This document shows, one piece after another, positions 45,354 through 55,491 of a stretch of DNA of 64,000 nt (position 1 is the first letter of the stretch; every line of letters starts with the position of its first letter). A program made the position numbers and the translations under genes. The stretch is taken from assembly GCF_021287045.1 (NCBI RefSeq), contig NZ_JAJTBG010000003.1, positions 295,241-359,240 of the forward strand, read 5' to 3'. Source of the stretch: Oryzomicrobium sp. GTDB lineage: Bacteria; Pseudomonadota; Gammaproteobacteria; Burkholderiales; Rhodocyclaceae. The notes beneath the pieces are model-generated. The model was not told the DNA's origin, ran no database searches, and was given only the letters and a program-made list of their open reading frames with translations.

Positions 45354-46537
45354 TCGACTTCTTCCTCCACCTCAAGCAGCGCGGGCTACCCGTATCCGTC
45401 ACCGAGTTCCTCACCCTGCTCGAAGCCTTGCAGGCCCGGGTGGTGGCCGTGGACAGCGAGAGTTTCTACCTGCTTGCCCGCACCACCCTGGTCAAGGATG
45501 AATCCCGCTACGACCTGTTCGACGCCGCCTTCGGCGAGTACTACCGGGGGCTGGCCGCAGCCCCCGACCCGCTTGCCGACCTGCAACGCGCCCTGCCCCG
45601 GGAATGGCTGGAACTGCTGGCCAAGCGGGTGCTTTCGGCGGAGGAACGGGCCGCCCTGGAAAAGCTCGGCTGGGACGAACTGTTCAAGCGCCTGGAAGAG
45701 CGCCTGGCCGAACAGAAGGAACGCCACGCCGGCGGCAGCAAATGGATCGGCACCGGCGGCACCTCCCCCTTCGGCCACGGCGGCTACCATCCGGAAGGCA
45801 TCCGCATCGGCGGCCCCTCGGCGGGCAATCGCACCGCGGTGAAGGTCTGGGAGAAGCGCGAATACCAGAACCTGGCCGACGACGTGGAACTGGGCACCCG
45901 CAACATCAAGGTGGCCCTGCGCCGGCTGCGCCGCTTCGCCCGCCAGGGCGCCGCCACCGAGCTGGACCTGGACGCCACCATCGCCGGCACGGCGCGCAAC
46001 GCCGGCACCCTGGACCTGCACCTGCGCCCGGAGCGGCACAACGCGGTGAAGGTGCTGCTCTGCCTCGACGTGGGCGGTTCCATGGACGACCACGTGCGGG
46101 TCTGCGAGGAACTTTTCTCGGCAGCCCGCAGCGAGTTCAAGCACCTGGAGCACTACTACTTCCACAACTGCGTCTACGAGAACCTGTGGCGCGACAACCG
46201 GCGCCGCCACGACGAGCGGGTGCCCACCTGGCAGGTGCTGCACACCTACCCGGCCGACTACCGGCTGATCTTCGTCGGCGACGCCACCATGAGCCCCTAC
46301 GAGATCATCCAGCCTGGCGGCAGCGTCGAGCACTGGAACGAGGAGCCCGGCGCCGCCTGGCTCAAGCGCATGCTCGCCGCCTACCCCCGGGCGGTGTGGC
46401 TGAACCCGGTGCGCGAATCCCACTGGCCCCACAGCCATTCGCTGCGCATGGTGCGGGAGCTGATGGGCGAACGGATGTTCCCCCTCACCCTGGACGGCCT
46501 GGGGCGGGCCATCCGCGCCCTGTCCCGGCCCTCCTGA
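45347..46537 (+). CDS. VWA-domain protein (CoxE/DUF58-like MoxR partner)
   Basis: The 396-residue protein opens MLIDFFLHLKQRGLPVSVTE, the usual start of the MoxR-partner VWA family. It has a charged helical middle with SKWIGTGGTSPFGHGGYHPEG (cited in part) and a C-terminal VWA domain with the MIDAS motif DVGGS (about 241-245; the usual DxSxS has Gly in the third position). It presumably works with the MoxR ATPase to remodel a target complex. GTG at 45347 was chosen by family alignment; it overlaps the cyclase stop by 7 bases. No dehydrogenase or oxidase target gene is nearby. Confidence 0.85.
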   Translation: MLIDFFLHLKQRGLPVSVTEFLTLLEALQARVVAVDSESFYLLARTTLVKDESRYDLFDAAFGEYYRGLAAAPDPLADLQRALPREWLELLAKRVLSAEERAALEKLGWDELFKRLEERLAEQKERHAGGSKWIGTGGTSPFGHGGYHPEGIRIGGPSAGNRTAVKVWEKREYQNLADDVELGTRNIKVALRRLRRFARQGAATELDLDATIAGTARNAGTLDLHLRPERHNAVKVLLCLDVGGSMDDHVRVCEELFSAARSEFKHLEHYYFHNCVYENLWRDNRRRHDERVPTWQVLHTYPADYRLIFVGDATMSPYEIIQPGGSVEHWNEEPGAAWLKRMLAAYPRAVWLNPVRESHWPHSHSLRMVRELMGERMFPLTLDGLGRAIRALSRPS

Positions 46538-46618
46538 GCGGCCTCGCCACGCCCTTTGCCGGGGCTACGCCGGCACGACGGCATGACGAAGCGGTGTTAA
46601 TGGGGCAGAATCTCGCCT

Positions 46619-46638
46619 AATATGGCTTACGTCATATT
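46619..46638. promoter_or_regulatory. Inverted repeat AATATG-N8-CATATT ahead of the solute-binding protein
   Basis: Two perfect 6-bp arms with 8-bp spacing lie about 80 bases after the VWA gene and about 85 bases before the likely start of the next gene. The layout suits a dimeric regulator binding site. It argues against translation starting at the ATG inside it (46622). Confidence 0.4.
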
Positions 46639-46720
46639 CGTTTCGGCCACATTCCGGCGGTCGTCCCCTGCCCATTCCCACGTTCTTGCTCCGTCCAGGG
46701 TCCCTGGCGGGCGTCTACCC

Positions 46721-47566
46721 GTGCTCCATTCCCTCCTCGCTGCTACCCGTTCCCGCGCCACGGCCCGGTGCCGCCTCCTTGCGGCCGTCGCAGCCTGCTT
46801 GCTCCCGATCCTCGCCGGTCCGGCGGCGGCCCAGGGCGGCCGCCTGGTGGAGGTGCAGAACCGGGGCGAGGTGCGGGTCTGCATCTGGCCCGACTACTAC
46901 GGCATTTCCTTCCGCAACCCCAAGACCCGCCAGGTGGTGGGCGTGGATGCGGACATGGCCCGGGAACTAGCCAAGGAGTTGGGCGTGCGGCTGCGTTTCG
47001 TGGACAGCTCCTTCGCCACCCTGTCGGACGACCTGCTCGGCAACCGCTGCGACCTGGCCATGTTCGCCATCGCCGTCACACCGGCGCGCAACGCCGTGCT
47101 GCGCTTCACCCACCCCCACCTGCGCAGCGACATCTACGCCATCACCACCCGGGCCAACCGGCGCATCAAATCCTGGAGCGACATCGACACCGCCGGCGTG
47201 GTCGTGGCGGTGGCCAAAGGCACCCTCCACGAAAACATCATGCGTGAACGGCTGCGCCACGCCACCCTGCTCGTCACCACCACGCCCCACGAACGGGAGC
47301 AGGAGGTGGAAGCGGGCCGCGCCGACGTTTTCATGACCGACTTTCCCTACAGCCGGCGCATGCTCGAATTCGCCGACTGGGCCCGGGTGCTGGCGCCGCC
47401 GGCCCCCTACCACCTGTCGGACTACGCCTACGCCATGAAGCCCGGCGACGACCGCTGGTACGCGCGCATCGAGCGTTTCGTCGCCGACGTGCAGCGCGAC
47501 GGCCGCCTGCTCGGCGCCGCCCGACGCTACGGCCTCGACCCCATCGTGATCGCTCCGAGCCGCTGA
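46721..47566 (+). CDS. Periplasmic solute-binding protein (amino-acid type, SBP_bac_3)
   Basis: The 281-residue protein has a signal peptide ending at GPAAAQ and a bacterial family-3 solute-binding domain: GEVRVCIWPDYYGISFRN, VVGVDADMARELAKELG, and DLAMFAIAVTPAR. The C-terminal lobe contains VVAVAKGTLHENIMRER and ADVFMTDFPYSRRM. No ABC permease or ATPase is adjacent; instead a membrane GGDEF-EAL protein starts 10 bases later, which suggests a sensory rather than transport role. The start is uncertain: GTG at 46721 gives a clean signal peptide, while ATG 46622 would add 33 residues and sits in an inverted repeat. Confidence 0.8.
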   Translation: MLHSLLAATRSRATARCRLLAAVAACLLPILAGPAAAQGGRLVEVQNRGEVRVCIWPDYYGISFRNPKTRQVVGVDADMARELAKELGVRLRFVDSSFATLSDDLLGNRCDLAMFAIAVTPARNAVLRFTHPHLRSDIYAITTRANRRIKSWSDIDTAGVVVAVAKGTLHENIMRERLRHATLLVTTTPHEREQEVEAGRADVFMTDFPYSRRMLEFADWARVLAPPAPYHLSDYAYAMKPGDDRWYARIERFVADVQRDGRLLGAARRYGLDPIVIAPSR

Positions 47567-47576
47567 AAGCCCTCCC

Positions 47577-50500
47577 GTGGCCTCGTCTTCCGCCGCACCA
47601 TCCGACGCTAGGCGCCGGCCTGGCCTTTCCCTTCTGGCCGTCACCGCCCTGGGGGCCGCGCTGCTCACCCTGGCGGCCGGCCGCCTCGTCTGGGAACAGC
47701 GGGAGGAGCGCCTGGCCCGGGGCGAGGCTCTGGTGTCGATGCACACCCGCCTGGCGGAAGACCAGCTGACCACCAGTCTGCAACTGCTCGAACTGGGGCT
47801 CGACAGCCTGGCGCCCCGGGTGGCGGCAGAAGCGGCGCCGGCCCGGCAGAACACCCAGCTGCGCAACGCCCTCGCCCATGCCCCCATGCTGCGCTCCCTC
47901 AGCGTGGTGTCGCCCCAAGGGATGATCGTGGCCAGTAGCAACCCGGCCAACCTAGGAATGCGTCCCGACCCCCAGGGGCTGGTGTCCACCGTCGCCACCT
48001 CCGGCGATGCCTTCCGCATCGGTATCCCCTGGTCCGGCCGCGATTTCGCCGACGGCGCCCCCATCCAGGCCCGGGACTCCGGACGCACCGACCGGCCCAT
48101 CCACATGGAATTTCTGCCGGCCCTGTATACCCCGGGCGGTTCCACCAGCGACGGCGTCACCCTGCTGGCGGCGATCAACCCGGACTACTTCATCAACCAG
48201 TTCCTGCTCAACCTGGAAGGCGTCCAGGGCATGGTCCGGGTGCTGCGCTACGACAACCGGCTGCTCTTCTCCACCCGGGAAACGGACGACGCCCTGCTCG
48301 GCCAGCGCCTGCCCGGCGCCCTGTTCATCAGCCGCCTGCGCGATAGCGAATCCGGCTCGGGCGTGCAGCTCCTGGAGGATGAAGGTCCCTGCCTGGCGGC
48401 CTTCCGCGCCTCCAAGCGCTACCCGGTGGTGGTGATGGCCCAGGCGCCCCAGGCGGTGCTGCTGGAAGGCTGGCTGGCGGAAACCCGCCGCTTGCTCCTG
48501 CTCGGCATCCCCGCCCTCCTCGGCCTGCTGGTCCTGGCCGCCCTGTTCGACCGGGAACGTCGGCGGCGGCACGCCGCCGCTGCACACGACGACGCCCGGG
48601 AGCAGCGCCGCCTGGGCGCCGTGCTCGCCGCCCTGCCGATGGGCGCCGCCCTGCTCGGCCGGCAAGGCCAGGTGCTGCAAGGCAACGCCGCTTGGCGCCC
48701 CGAACCGGCACTGGACGAAGCGGCGCTACGCGCGCTGCTCGACGAAGGCACGCCCATCGACCTGGAAACGCCGGCGGGTCCGGATGCCGAAGCCAATAGC
48801 CTGGCCTGGCTACGCCTCCAGGCCACCCCGGTGACCCTGCCGGCAGCCGACGGCCCGGCGCCGTGCAGTGCGGTGGCCGTACAGTCCGACATCGCCGCCC
48901 GGAAGCTGGCCACTGAGCAGTTGCAGCTCCACGCCCACATCTTCGACCACAGCAGCGAAGGCATCTTCGTCTGCAACGCCGACAACGAAATCCTGTGGGC
49001 CAACCGGGCCCTGCTGGAGCTGACCGGCTACAGCGCGGCGGAAATCCTCGGTCAGAATCCGGCCATGTTCGGCGCCGGCACCCACGATGGCGGCTTCTAC
49101 GCCCAGATGTGGCGCGACCTGGCCCACACCGGCCTGTGGCAGGGCGAGATCGCCAACCGGCGCAAGAACGGCGATCTGCTTCCCGGCTGGCTGACCATCG
49201 TCGCCATCAAGGACGAGGGGGGGGCCGTGGCCCGCTACGTGGCCCTCTTTTCCGACATCACCGAACACAAGGCTTCGGAAGCCCGCATCCGCTTCCTCTC
49301 CGAGCACGACTTTCTCACCGGCCTGCCCAACCGGACCCTGTTCGCCGATCGGCTCGGCCAGGCCATCAGCCGGGCCGGTCGCCACGGCCAGCGACTGGCG
49401 GTGCTGCACATCGACCTGGACCGCTTCAAGGCGGTGAACGATTCCCTGGGCCATGGCGCCGGGGACCGGCTGCTCCAGGAGACGGCCCAGCGCATCTGCA
49501 CCTGCGTGCGCAGCAGCGACACGGTCTGCCGCCAAGGCGGCGACGAATTCCTGATCCTGCTTGAAGAAGTGGGTGATGCCGATGCCGCCGCCCGGGTGGC
49601 GGTGCACCTGATCCAGGCCATTTCCCGCAGTTGCGCCATCGACGGCCAGCAGGTGATCGTCACCCCCTCCATCGGCATCGCCATGTACCCCGAGGATGGC
49701 GCCACCGTCGAAACCCTGGTCAGCTGCGCCGACATGGCCATGTATTACAGCAAGGGACGGGGGCGCAACGCCTTCCATTTCTTCGCGCCGGCCATGACCG
49801 CCCAGGCCACCGAGCGGCTGGCCATCGAATGCGGCCTGCGCGGGGCCCTGGACAAGAACGAGTTCACCCTGCACTACCAACCCCAGGTCAGCCTCGGAGA
49901 TGGGGCCATCGTCGGCGTCGAGGCCCTGATCCGCTGGAACGATCCCCAGCGGGGCCTGCGCAGCCCCAACGAATTCATCGCCCTGGCCGAGGAAACGGGC
50001 CTGATCGTGCCCATCGGCGACTGGGTGCTGCACGAAGTCTGCCGCCAGGCGCGGCGCTGGCGCGACCAGGGCCTGGCGCCGATCCCGGTGGCGGTGAACG
50101 TGGCCGCGCCCCAGTTCTACCGGCCCGGCTTCGCCGCGTCCGTCGGCGCAATCCTGGCCGCCCACGACCTGCCGGGGGACGCCATCGAGCTGGAAGTGAC
50201 CGAACGCCTCATCCTCGAAACCCGGGACGAGCAACTGGAGCTGCTCCAGGAGCTGCGCCGCCTCGGCGTGAAGCTGTCGATCGACGATTTCGGCTCGGGC
50301 TATTCGTCCCTGGCCTACCTGCACCGCCTGCCCATCGACAAGCTGAAGATCGACCACGCCTTCATCGCCAACCTGGACAACCAGGGCAGCGACGCCACCA
50401 TCACCGAAACCATCATCCACCTGGCCCACGATCTGGGCCTGACGGTGCTGGCCGAGGGCGTGGAGCGGGAAGTCCAGCGGGATTTCCTGCGCGACCGGGG

Positions 50501-50609
50501 CTGCGACGCCTATCAGGGCTACCTGTTCAGCCCGCCCCTGGACGGCGACAAGCTCGCCGACCTGCTGCGCCGCCAGGCGGGCGGCATCGGCACGGCGCAC
50601 GCCGCCTGA
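47577..50609 (+). CDS. Membrane sensor with PAS, GGDEF and EAL domains
   Basis: The 1010-residue protein has a first membrane helix (about 15-36), a periplasmic Cache/CHASE-like sensor (about 40-298), a second helix (about 300-322), a degenerate PAS region, a PAS/PAC domain (about 450-560), a GGDEF domain with GGDEF intact (about 656-660) and I-site RSSD, and an EAL domain. The latter has EALIRW (about 781), the VTERLIL, IDDFGSGYSSL, LKID and AEGVE metal and catalytic motifs. Both synthesis and hydrolysis of c-di-GMP appear possible. Immediately behind a solute-binding protein, it may read ligand occupancy through its periplasmic part. GTG start. Confidence 0.92.
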   Translation: MASSSAAPSDARRRPGLSLLAVTALGAALLTLAAGRLVWEQREERLARGEALVSMHTRLAEDQLTTSLQLLELGLDSLAPRVAAEAAPARQNTQLRNALAHAPMLRSLSVVSPQGMIVASSNPANLGMRPDPQGLVSTVATSGDAFRIGIPWSGRDFADGAPIQARDSGRTDRPIHMEFLPALYTPGGSTSDGVTLLAAINPDYFINQFLLNLEGVQGMVRVLRYDNRLLFSTRETDDALLGQRLPGALFISRLRDSESGSGVQLLEDEGPCLAAFRASKRYPVVVMAQAPQAVLLEGWLAETRRLLLLGIPALLGLLVLAALFDRERRRRHAAAAHDDAREQRRLGAVLAALPMGAALLGRQGQVLQGNAAWRPEPALDEAALRALLDEGTPIDLETPAGPDAEANSLAWLRLQATPVTLPAADGPAPCSAVAVQSDIAARKLATEQLQLHAHIFDHSSEGIFVCNADNEILWANRALLELTGYSAAEILGQNPAMFGAGTHDGGFYAQMWRDLAHTGLWQGEIANRRKNGDLLPGWLTIVAIKDEGGAVARYVALFSDITEHKASEARIRFLSEHDFLTGLPNRTLFADRLGQAISRAGRHGQRLAVLHIDLDRFKAVNDSLGHGAGDRLLQETAQRICTCVRSSDTVCRQGGDEFLILLEEVGDADAAARVAVHLIQAISRSCAIDGQQVIVTPSIGIAMYPEDGATVETLVSCADMAMYYSKGRGRNAFHFFAPAMTAQATERLAIECGLRGALDKNEFTLHYQPQVSLGDGAIVGVEALIRWNDPQRGLRSPNEFIALAEETGLIVPIGDWVLHEVCRQARRWRDQGLAPIPVAVNVAAPQFYRPGFAASVGAILAAHDLPGDAIELEVTERLILETRDEQLELLQELRRLGVKLSIDDFGSGYSSLAYLHRLPIDKLKIDHAFIANLDNQGSDATITETIIHLAHDLGLTVLAEGVEREVQRDFLRDRGCDAYQGYLFSPPLDGDKLADLLRRQAGGIGTAHAA

Positions 50610-50640
50610 GCGCGCACCGGCCGCCGGCGGCTCTCCCCAC

Positions 50641-52497
50641 TCAGCCCTGGCTGGCCGGGGGCGCCACCTTGACCACTTCTTCGAGGGTGGTGGCGCCCGC
50701 CGCCACCTTCATCGCGCCGGACACGCGCAGGGGTTTCATGCCTTCCCGGTAGGCCAGTTCGCGCACCCGGGCCACATCGGTCTGGGGCTGGACCAGCTTG
50801 CGCATCTCCGGGCTGAGCAGCAGGATTTCGTACAGGCCGACCCGGCCCAGGTAACCGGTCATGCGGCATTCGAGACAGCCTTCCGGGTGGGGCAGCTGGG
50901 CCGGAGCGTTGGCCCGCCAGGGCACCACCAAGTTCTTCCACACCTCTTCCTCTTCCGGGCGCAGCGCCTCGTTCTTCTTGCAGTGGGGGCAGAGGGTGCG
51001 CACCAGGCGCTGGGCCATCACCCCCAGGACCGTGGCGTTGATCAGGTAGGACGGCACCCCCAGGTCGAGCAGACGGGTGATCGCCGAAGGGGCGTCGTTG
51101 GTGTGCAGGGTGGACAGCACCAGGTGACCGGTGAGCGCCGCCTGGATGGCCATTTCGGCGGTTTCCAGGTCGCGGATCTCGCCGATCATGATGATGTCCG
51201 GGTCCTGGCGCATCAGGGCCCGCACCCCGTCGGCAAAGCCCAGCTCGATGCCGTGCTGCACCTGCATCTGGTTGAAGGCGGACTCGACCATCTCGATCGG
51301 GTCCTCGATGGTGCAGACGTTCACCTCCGGGGTGGCCAGCTGCTTGAGGGTGGAATAGAGGGTGGTGGTCTTGCCCGAGCCGGTGGGGCCGGTGACCAGG
51401 ATGATGCCGTTGGGTTGGGCGGTCATCCACTTCCACTTCTGCTCGTCTTCCTCGGAAAAGCCCAGGTCGATGAAGTCGCGCACCAGCACTTCCGGGTCGA
51501 ATACCCGCATCACCAGCTTCTCGCCGAAGGCGGTGGGCAGGGTCGACAGGCGCAGCTCGATCTCCTGCCCCGCCGGGGTCAGGGTCTTGATGCGGCCGTC
51601 CTGGGGGCGGCGCTTCTCGATCACGTCCATGCGTCCGAGCAGCTTGATGCGGCTGGTCATGGCGGTCATCACCGCCATGGGCACCTGGTACACCTGGTGC
51701 AGCACGCCGTCGATGCGGAAGCGCACGATGCCCCGCTCCCGGCGCGGCTCCACGTGGATGTCGGAGGCGCGCTGCTCGAAGGCGTACTGCCACAGCCAAT
51801 CGACGATGTGCACGATGTGCTGGTCGTTGGCGTCGAGCTGGCGGTTGGTCCCGCCCAGCTGCACCAGCTGTTCGAAGGACGAGAGGCCCGACACCGAGGT
51901 GCTGCCCTTCTTCTGGGCGCCCTTGACCGACTTGGCCAGGTTGTAGAACTCCACCAGGAAGCGGGAGATCGCCAGGGGGCTGGCGATCACCGGGCGCACC
52001 TTCTTGCGCAGGATGCCGCGCAGCTCCCCCTGCCACTCGGTGAGGAAGGGCTCGGCGGTGGCCACCACCACTTCGTCGGCTCCCACCTCCACCGGCAGGA
52101 TGGTGAAGCGGCCGGCGTAGGCCGAGGACGCCACCTCGGTCACCGAGGAGACGTCGATCTTGAGCGGATCGATGTGGTAGTAGGGCATGCCCACCCGGCC
52201 GGCCAGCCATTCGGCCAGGGTATCCAGGGTCAGGGGCTTGCCCGAGCGGGCGTCCTTGTAATGCTGGTCGGCCACCACCGCCAGGGGATGGACCTGGTCC
52301 CGGTAGAGGCGCCGCTCGCGGCCGAGCTTTTCGCCCTCGTCCGGGGTGAGCACCCCATCTTCCATCAGCCACAGCAAGACCCCCTGGAGGGTCAGGCGCT
52401 GTTGGCCGTGGCCGCCCCCCCGCCCGCCGCTACCGGCGCCGCTGCCAGAGCGCGACGAGTGGGAAGTGGCGGTGGATGGGGCGCTGGACGGGGGCAT
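50641..52497 (-). CDS. GspE/PilB-family secretion ATPase
   Basis: The 618-residue ATPase has a Ser/Gly-rich start, a GspE N-domain (about 80-200) and a C-terminal ATPase with Walker A GPTGSGKTTT (about 370), the Asp box, Walker B IIMIGEIRDLETAEMA, the His box LSTLHTND and a zinc-type tetracysteine CPHC/CLEC (about 503-543). Such ATPases power type II secretion or type IV pilus assembly. No other pilus or secretion genes are nearby, so it is an orphan copy. The ATG at 52497 is a compromise; neither it nor the upstream ATG at 52566 has a clear ribosome binding site. Confidence 0.88.
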   Translation of the reverse strand: MPPSSAPSTATSHSSRSGSGAGSGGRGGGHGQQRLTLQGVLLWLMEDGVLTPDEGEKLGRERRLYRDQVHPLAVVADQHYKDARSGKPLTLDTLAEWLAGRVGMPYYHIDPLKIDVSSVTEVASSAYAGRFTILPVEVGADEVVVATAEPFLTEWQGELRGILRKKVRPVIASPLAISRFLVEFYNLAKSVKGAQKKGSTSVSGLSSFEQLVQLGGTNRQLDANDQHIVHIVDWLWQYAFEQRASDIHVEPRRERGIVRFRIDGVLHQVYQVPMAVMTAMTSRIKLLGRMDVIEKRRPQDGRIKTLTPAGQEIELRLSTLPTAFGEKLVMRVFDPEVLVRDFIDLGFSEEDEQKWKWMTAQPNGIILVTGPTGSGKTTTLYSTLKQLATPEVNVCTIEDPIEMVESAFNQMQVQHGIELGFADGVRALMRQDPDIIMIGEIRDLETAEMAIQAALTGHLVLSTLHTNDAPSAITRLLDLGVPSYLINATVLGVMAQRLVRTLCPHCKKNEALRPEEEEVWKNLVVPWRANAPAQLPHPEGCLECRMTGYLGRVGLYEILLLSPEMRKLVQPQTDVARVRELAYREGMKPLRVSGAMKVAAGATTLEEVVKVAPPASQG

Positions 52498-52721
52498 GGG
52501 ACGGATATACCGAAAATGGAAGATGGGGCGCGCCCACCGCCCGCAAGCGGAACGGGCGGAGGCCATGCGGCCGGGATGATTCTCCGCCCGACTCTATCCC
52601 AACCGCCTGACGCCCTCAATGGCGCCCCGCGCCAGCGGCAGGGCGGGGATGGCAAGCGGTGTGCGACCTGGGTGCGGTCGAGCCGCGATCCGGGCGGCCA
52701 TGGCCCAGGCAACTCGGCCGA

Positions 52722-53408
<687 letters not shown>

Positions 53409-55337
53409 TTACTTGCCGGAGATGGCCAGCATCAGCGCGTTCATGCGCTTGACGAAGCCGGCCGGGTCTTCCAGCTGGCCGCCTTCAGCCAGGATGGCCT
53501 GTTCGAACAGCAGGTGGGCCCAGTCGTTGAATTGCGCTTCGGCTTCGCCCTTCAAGCGCACCACCGCCGGGTGCTCCGGGTTGATTTCCAGGATCGGCTG
53601 GTAGGCCGGGGCCTGCTGGCCGGCCTGCTTGAGGATGCGCGCCAGGTTGCCGGATACGTCGTGCTCGTCGGACACCAGGCAGGCCGGGGAATCGGTCAGG
53701 CGCAGGGTGATGCGCACGTCCTTGACCTTGTCGCCCAGGGCGCCCTTGACCTTCTCGGTCAGGTCCTTGAACTCGTCGGCGACCTTCTCGGCGGCCTTCT
53801 TCTCTTCCTCATCCTCCAGCTTGCCCAGGTCCAGGCCGCCCTTGGCCACGGACTGGAGCTGCTTACCGTCGAACTCGGTGAGGTGACCCACCACCCACTC
53901 GTCCACCCGGTCGGAGAGCAGCAGCACCTCGATGCCCTTCTTGCGGAAGACTTCCAGGTGGGGGCTGTTCTTGGCGGCGGCGAAGGTGTCGGCGGTGACG
54001 TAGTAGATCTTCTCCTGCCCTTCCTTCATGCGCGCCACATAGTCGGCCAGGGACACGGTCTCGTCGGCAGCGTCGGTATGGGTGGAAGCAAAGCGCAGCA
54101 GGCCGGCAATGCGCTCCTTGTTGGCGAAGTCCTCACCCACGCCTTCCTTGAGCACCTTGCCGAATTCCTTCCAGAAGGTGGCGTACTTGTCCTTGTCGGC
54201 CTGCTCGTCGCTGTTGGCCAGGCCTTCGAGCATGCCCAGCACCCGCTTCACGCAACCGCCGCGGATGGTGTCGATCTCGCGGCTTTCCTGGAGGATTTCC
54301 CGGGAGACGTTGAGCGGCAGGTCGTTGGAATCGACCAGGCCGCGCACGAAGCGCAGGTAGGACGGCATCAGCTTCTTGGCGTCGTCCATGATGAAGACGC
54401 GCTTCACGTAGAGCTTGACGCCATGGCGCACGCCGCCGTCCTGGCCCCGGTCCCACATGTCGAAGGGGGCACGGCCGGGGATGTACAGCAGCTGGGTGTA
54501 TTCCTTGGTGCCCTCGACCTTGGCATGGACCCAGGCGAGCGGGTCTTCGAAATCGTGGGCGACGTGCTTGTAGAAAGCCTTGTACTCGTCCTCGGAAATC
54601 TCGGCCTTGGGCCGGGTCCACAGGGCGGAGGCCTGGTTGACCGTCTCGTCCTCGTCCTTGACCACGGACTCGCCCTTCTCCTGGTCCCACTCTTCCTTCT
54701 TCATGACGATGGGCAGGACGATGTGGTCGGAGTACTTGCGCACCAGGCTCTTCAGGGTCCAGGCGGAGAGGAACTCGTCCTCGCCCTCTTTCAGGTGCAG
54801 GACGATGTCGGTGCCGCGGCCAGCCTTGTCCACCGCTTCCACGGTGTAGTCGCCCAGGCCGGCGGATTCCCACTTGACGCCCTCGCCCGCCGGCAGGCCG
54901 GCGCGGCGGGAGATGACGGTGACCTTGTCGGCGACGATGAAGCTGGAGTAGAAGCCGACGCCGAACTGGCCGATCAGGTGGCTGTCCTTCTGCGAATCGC
55001 CAGTCAGGCTGGAGAAGAATTCCTTGGTGCCGGACTTGGCGATGGTACCCAGGTGGCGCACCGCCTCGTCACGGCTCATGCCGATGCCGTTGTCGGAGAT
55101 GGTCAGGGTGCGGGCGGCCTTATCGTAGGACAGGCGCACCTTCAGGTCGCCGTCGCCCTCGAACAGCTCGGGCTTGCCCATGGCCTCGAAGCGCAGCTTG
55201 TCGCAGGCGTCGGAGGCGTTGGAAATCAGCTCGCGGAGGAAGATTTCCTTGTTGGAATAGAGGGAGTGGATCATCAGGTGCAGCAGCTGCTGCACCTCGG
55301 CCTGGAAGCCCAGGGTTTCCTTGGTGGCGGTGGTCAT
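53409..55337 (-). CDS. htpG: Chaperone HtpG (bacterial Hsp90)
   Basis: The 642-residue protein carries Hsp90 signatures: [52 protein letters not shown] and [17 protein letters not shown] in the ATPase domain, then middle and C-terminal dimerisation domains. It is an ATP-dependent folding chaperone. The ATG at 55337 gives the usual start [16 protein letters not shown] and lies about 40 bases below a textbook heat-shock promoter, which rules out the longer in-frame start at 55403. Confidence 0.97.
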   Translation of the reverse strand: MTTATKETLGFQAEVQQLLHLMIHSLYSNKEIFLRELISNASDACDKLRFEAMGKPELFEGDGDLKVRLSYDKAARTLTISDNGIGMSRDEAVRHLGTIAKSGTKEFFSSLTGDSQKDSHLIGQFGVGFYSSFIVADKVTVISRRAGLPAGEGVKWESAGLGDYTVEAVDKAGRGTDIVLHLKEGEDEFLSAWTLKSLVRKYSDHIVLPIVMKKEEWDQEKGESVVKDEDETVNQASALWTRPKAEISEDEYKAFYKHVAHDFEDPLAWVHAKVEGTKEYTQLLYIPGRAPFDMWDRGQDGGVRHGVKLYVKRVFIMDDAKKLMPSYLRFVRGLVDSNDLPLNVSREILQESREIDTIRGGCVKRVLGMLEGLANSDEQADKDKYATFWKEFGKVLKEGVGEDFANKERIAGLLRFASTHTDAADETVSLADYVARMKEGQEKIYYVTADTFAAAKNSPHLEVFRKKGIEVLLLSDRVDEWVVGHLTEFDGKQLQSVAKGGLDLGKLEDEEEKKAAEKVADEFKDLTEKVKGALGDKVKDVRITLRLTDSPACLVSDEHDVSGNLARILKQAGQQAPAYQPILEINPEHPAVVRLKGEAEAQFNDWAHLLFEQAILAEGGQLEDPAGFVKRMNALMLAISGK

Positions 55338-55376
55338 GTCGGAACGTGGTCGCGGTTGATGAACGGAACACGCTCC

Positions 55377-55404
55377 AGATGGGGGCACCGCCGGGGATTT
55401 CAAG
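55377..55404 (-). promoter_or_regulatory. Sigma-32 heat-shock promoter of htpG
   Basis: On the minus strand CTTGAAA (55404-55398) and CCCCATCT (55384-55377) are separated by 13 bases. Both elements match the known sigma-32 consensus (CTTGAAA, 11-16 bases, CCCCATnT) at every position. The transcript should begin near 55370 with a leader of about 33 bases. Confidence 0.88.
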
Positions 55405-55491
55405 CCCCCGGCGAAAGCGGAGAAAGCGGCGGGTAAAGCGAAGCAAACAGGGGGGGCCCAAAGACCAGGAGCCGCCCAGCGCCAGTGCCGG

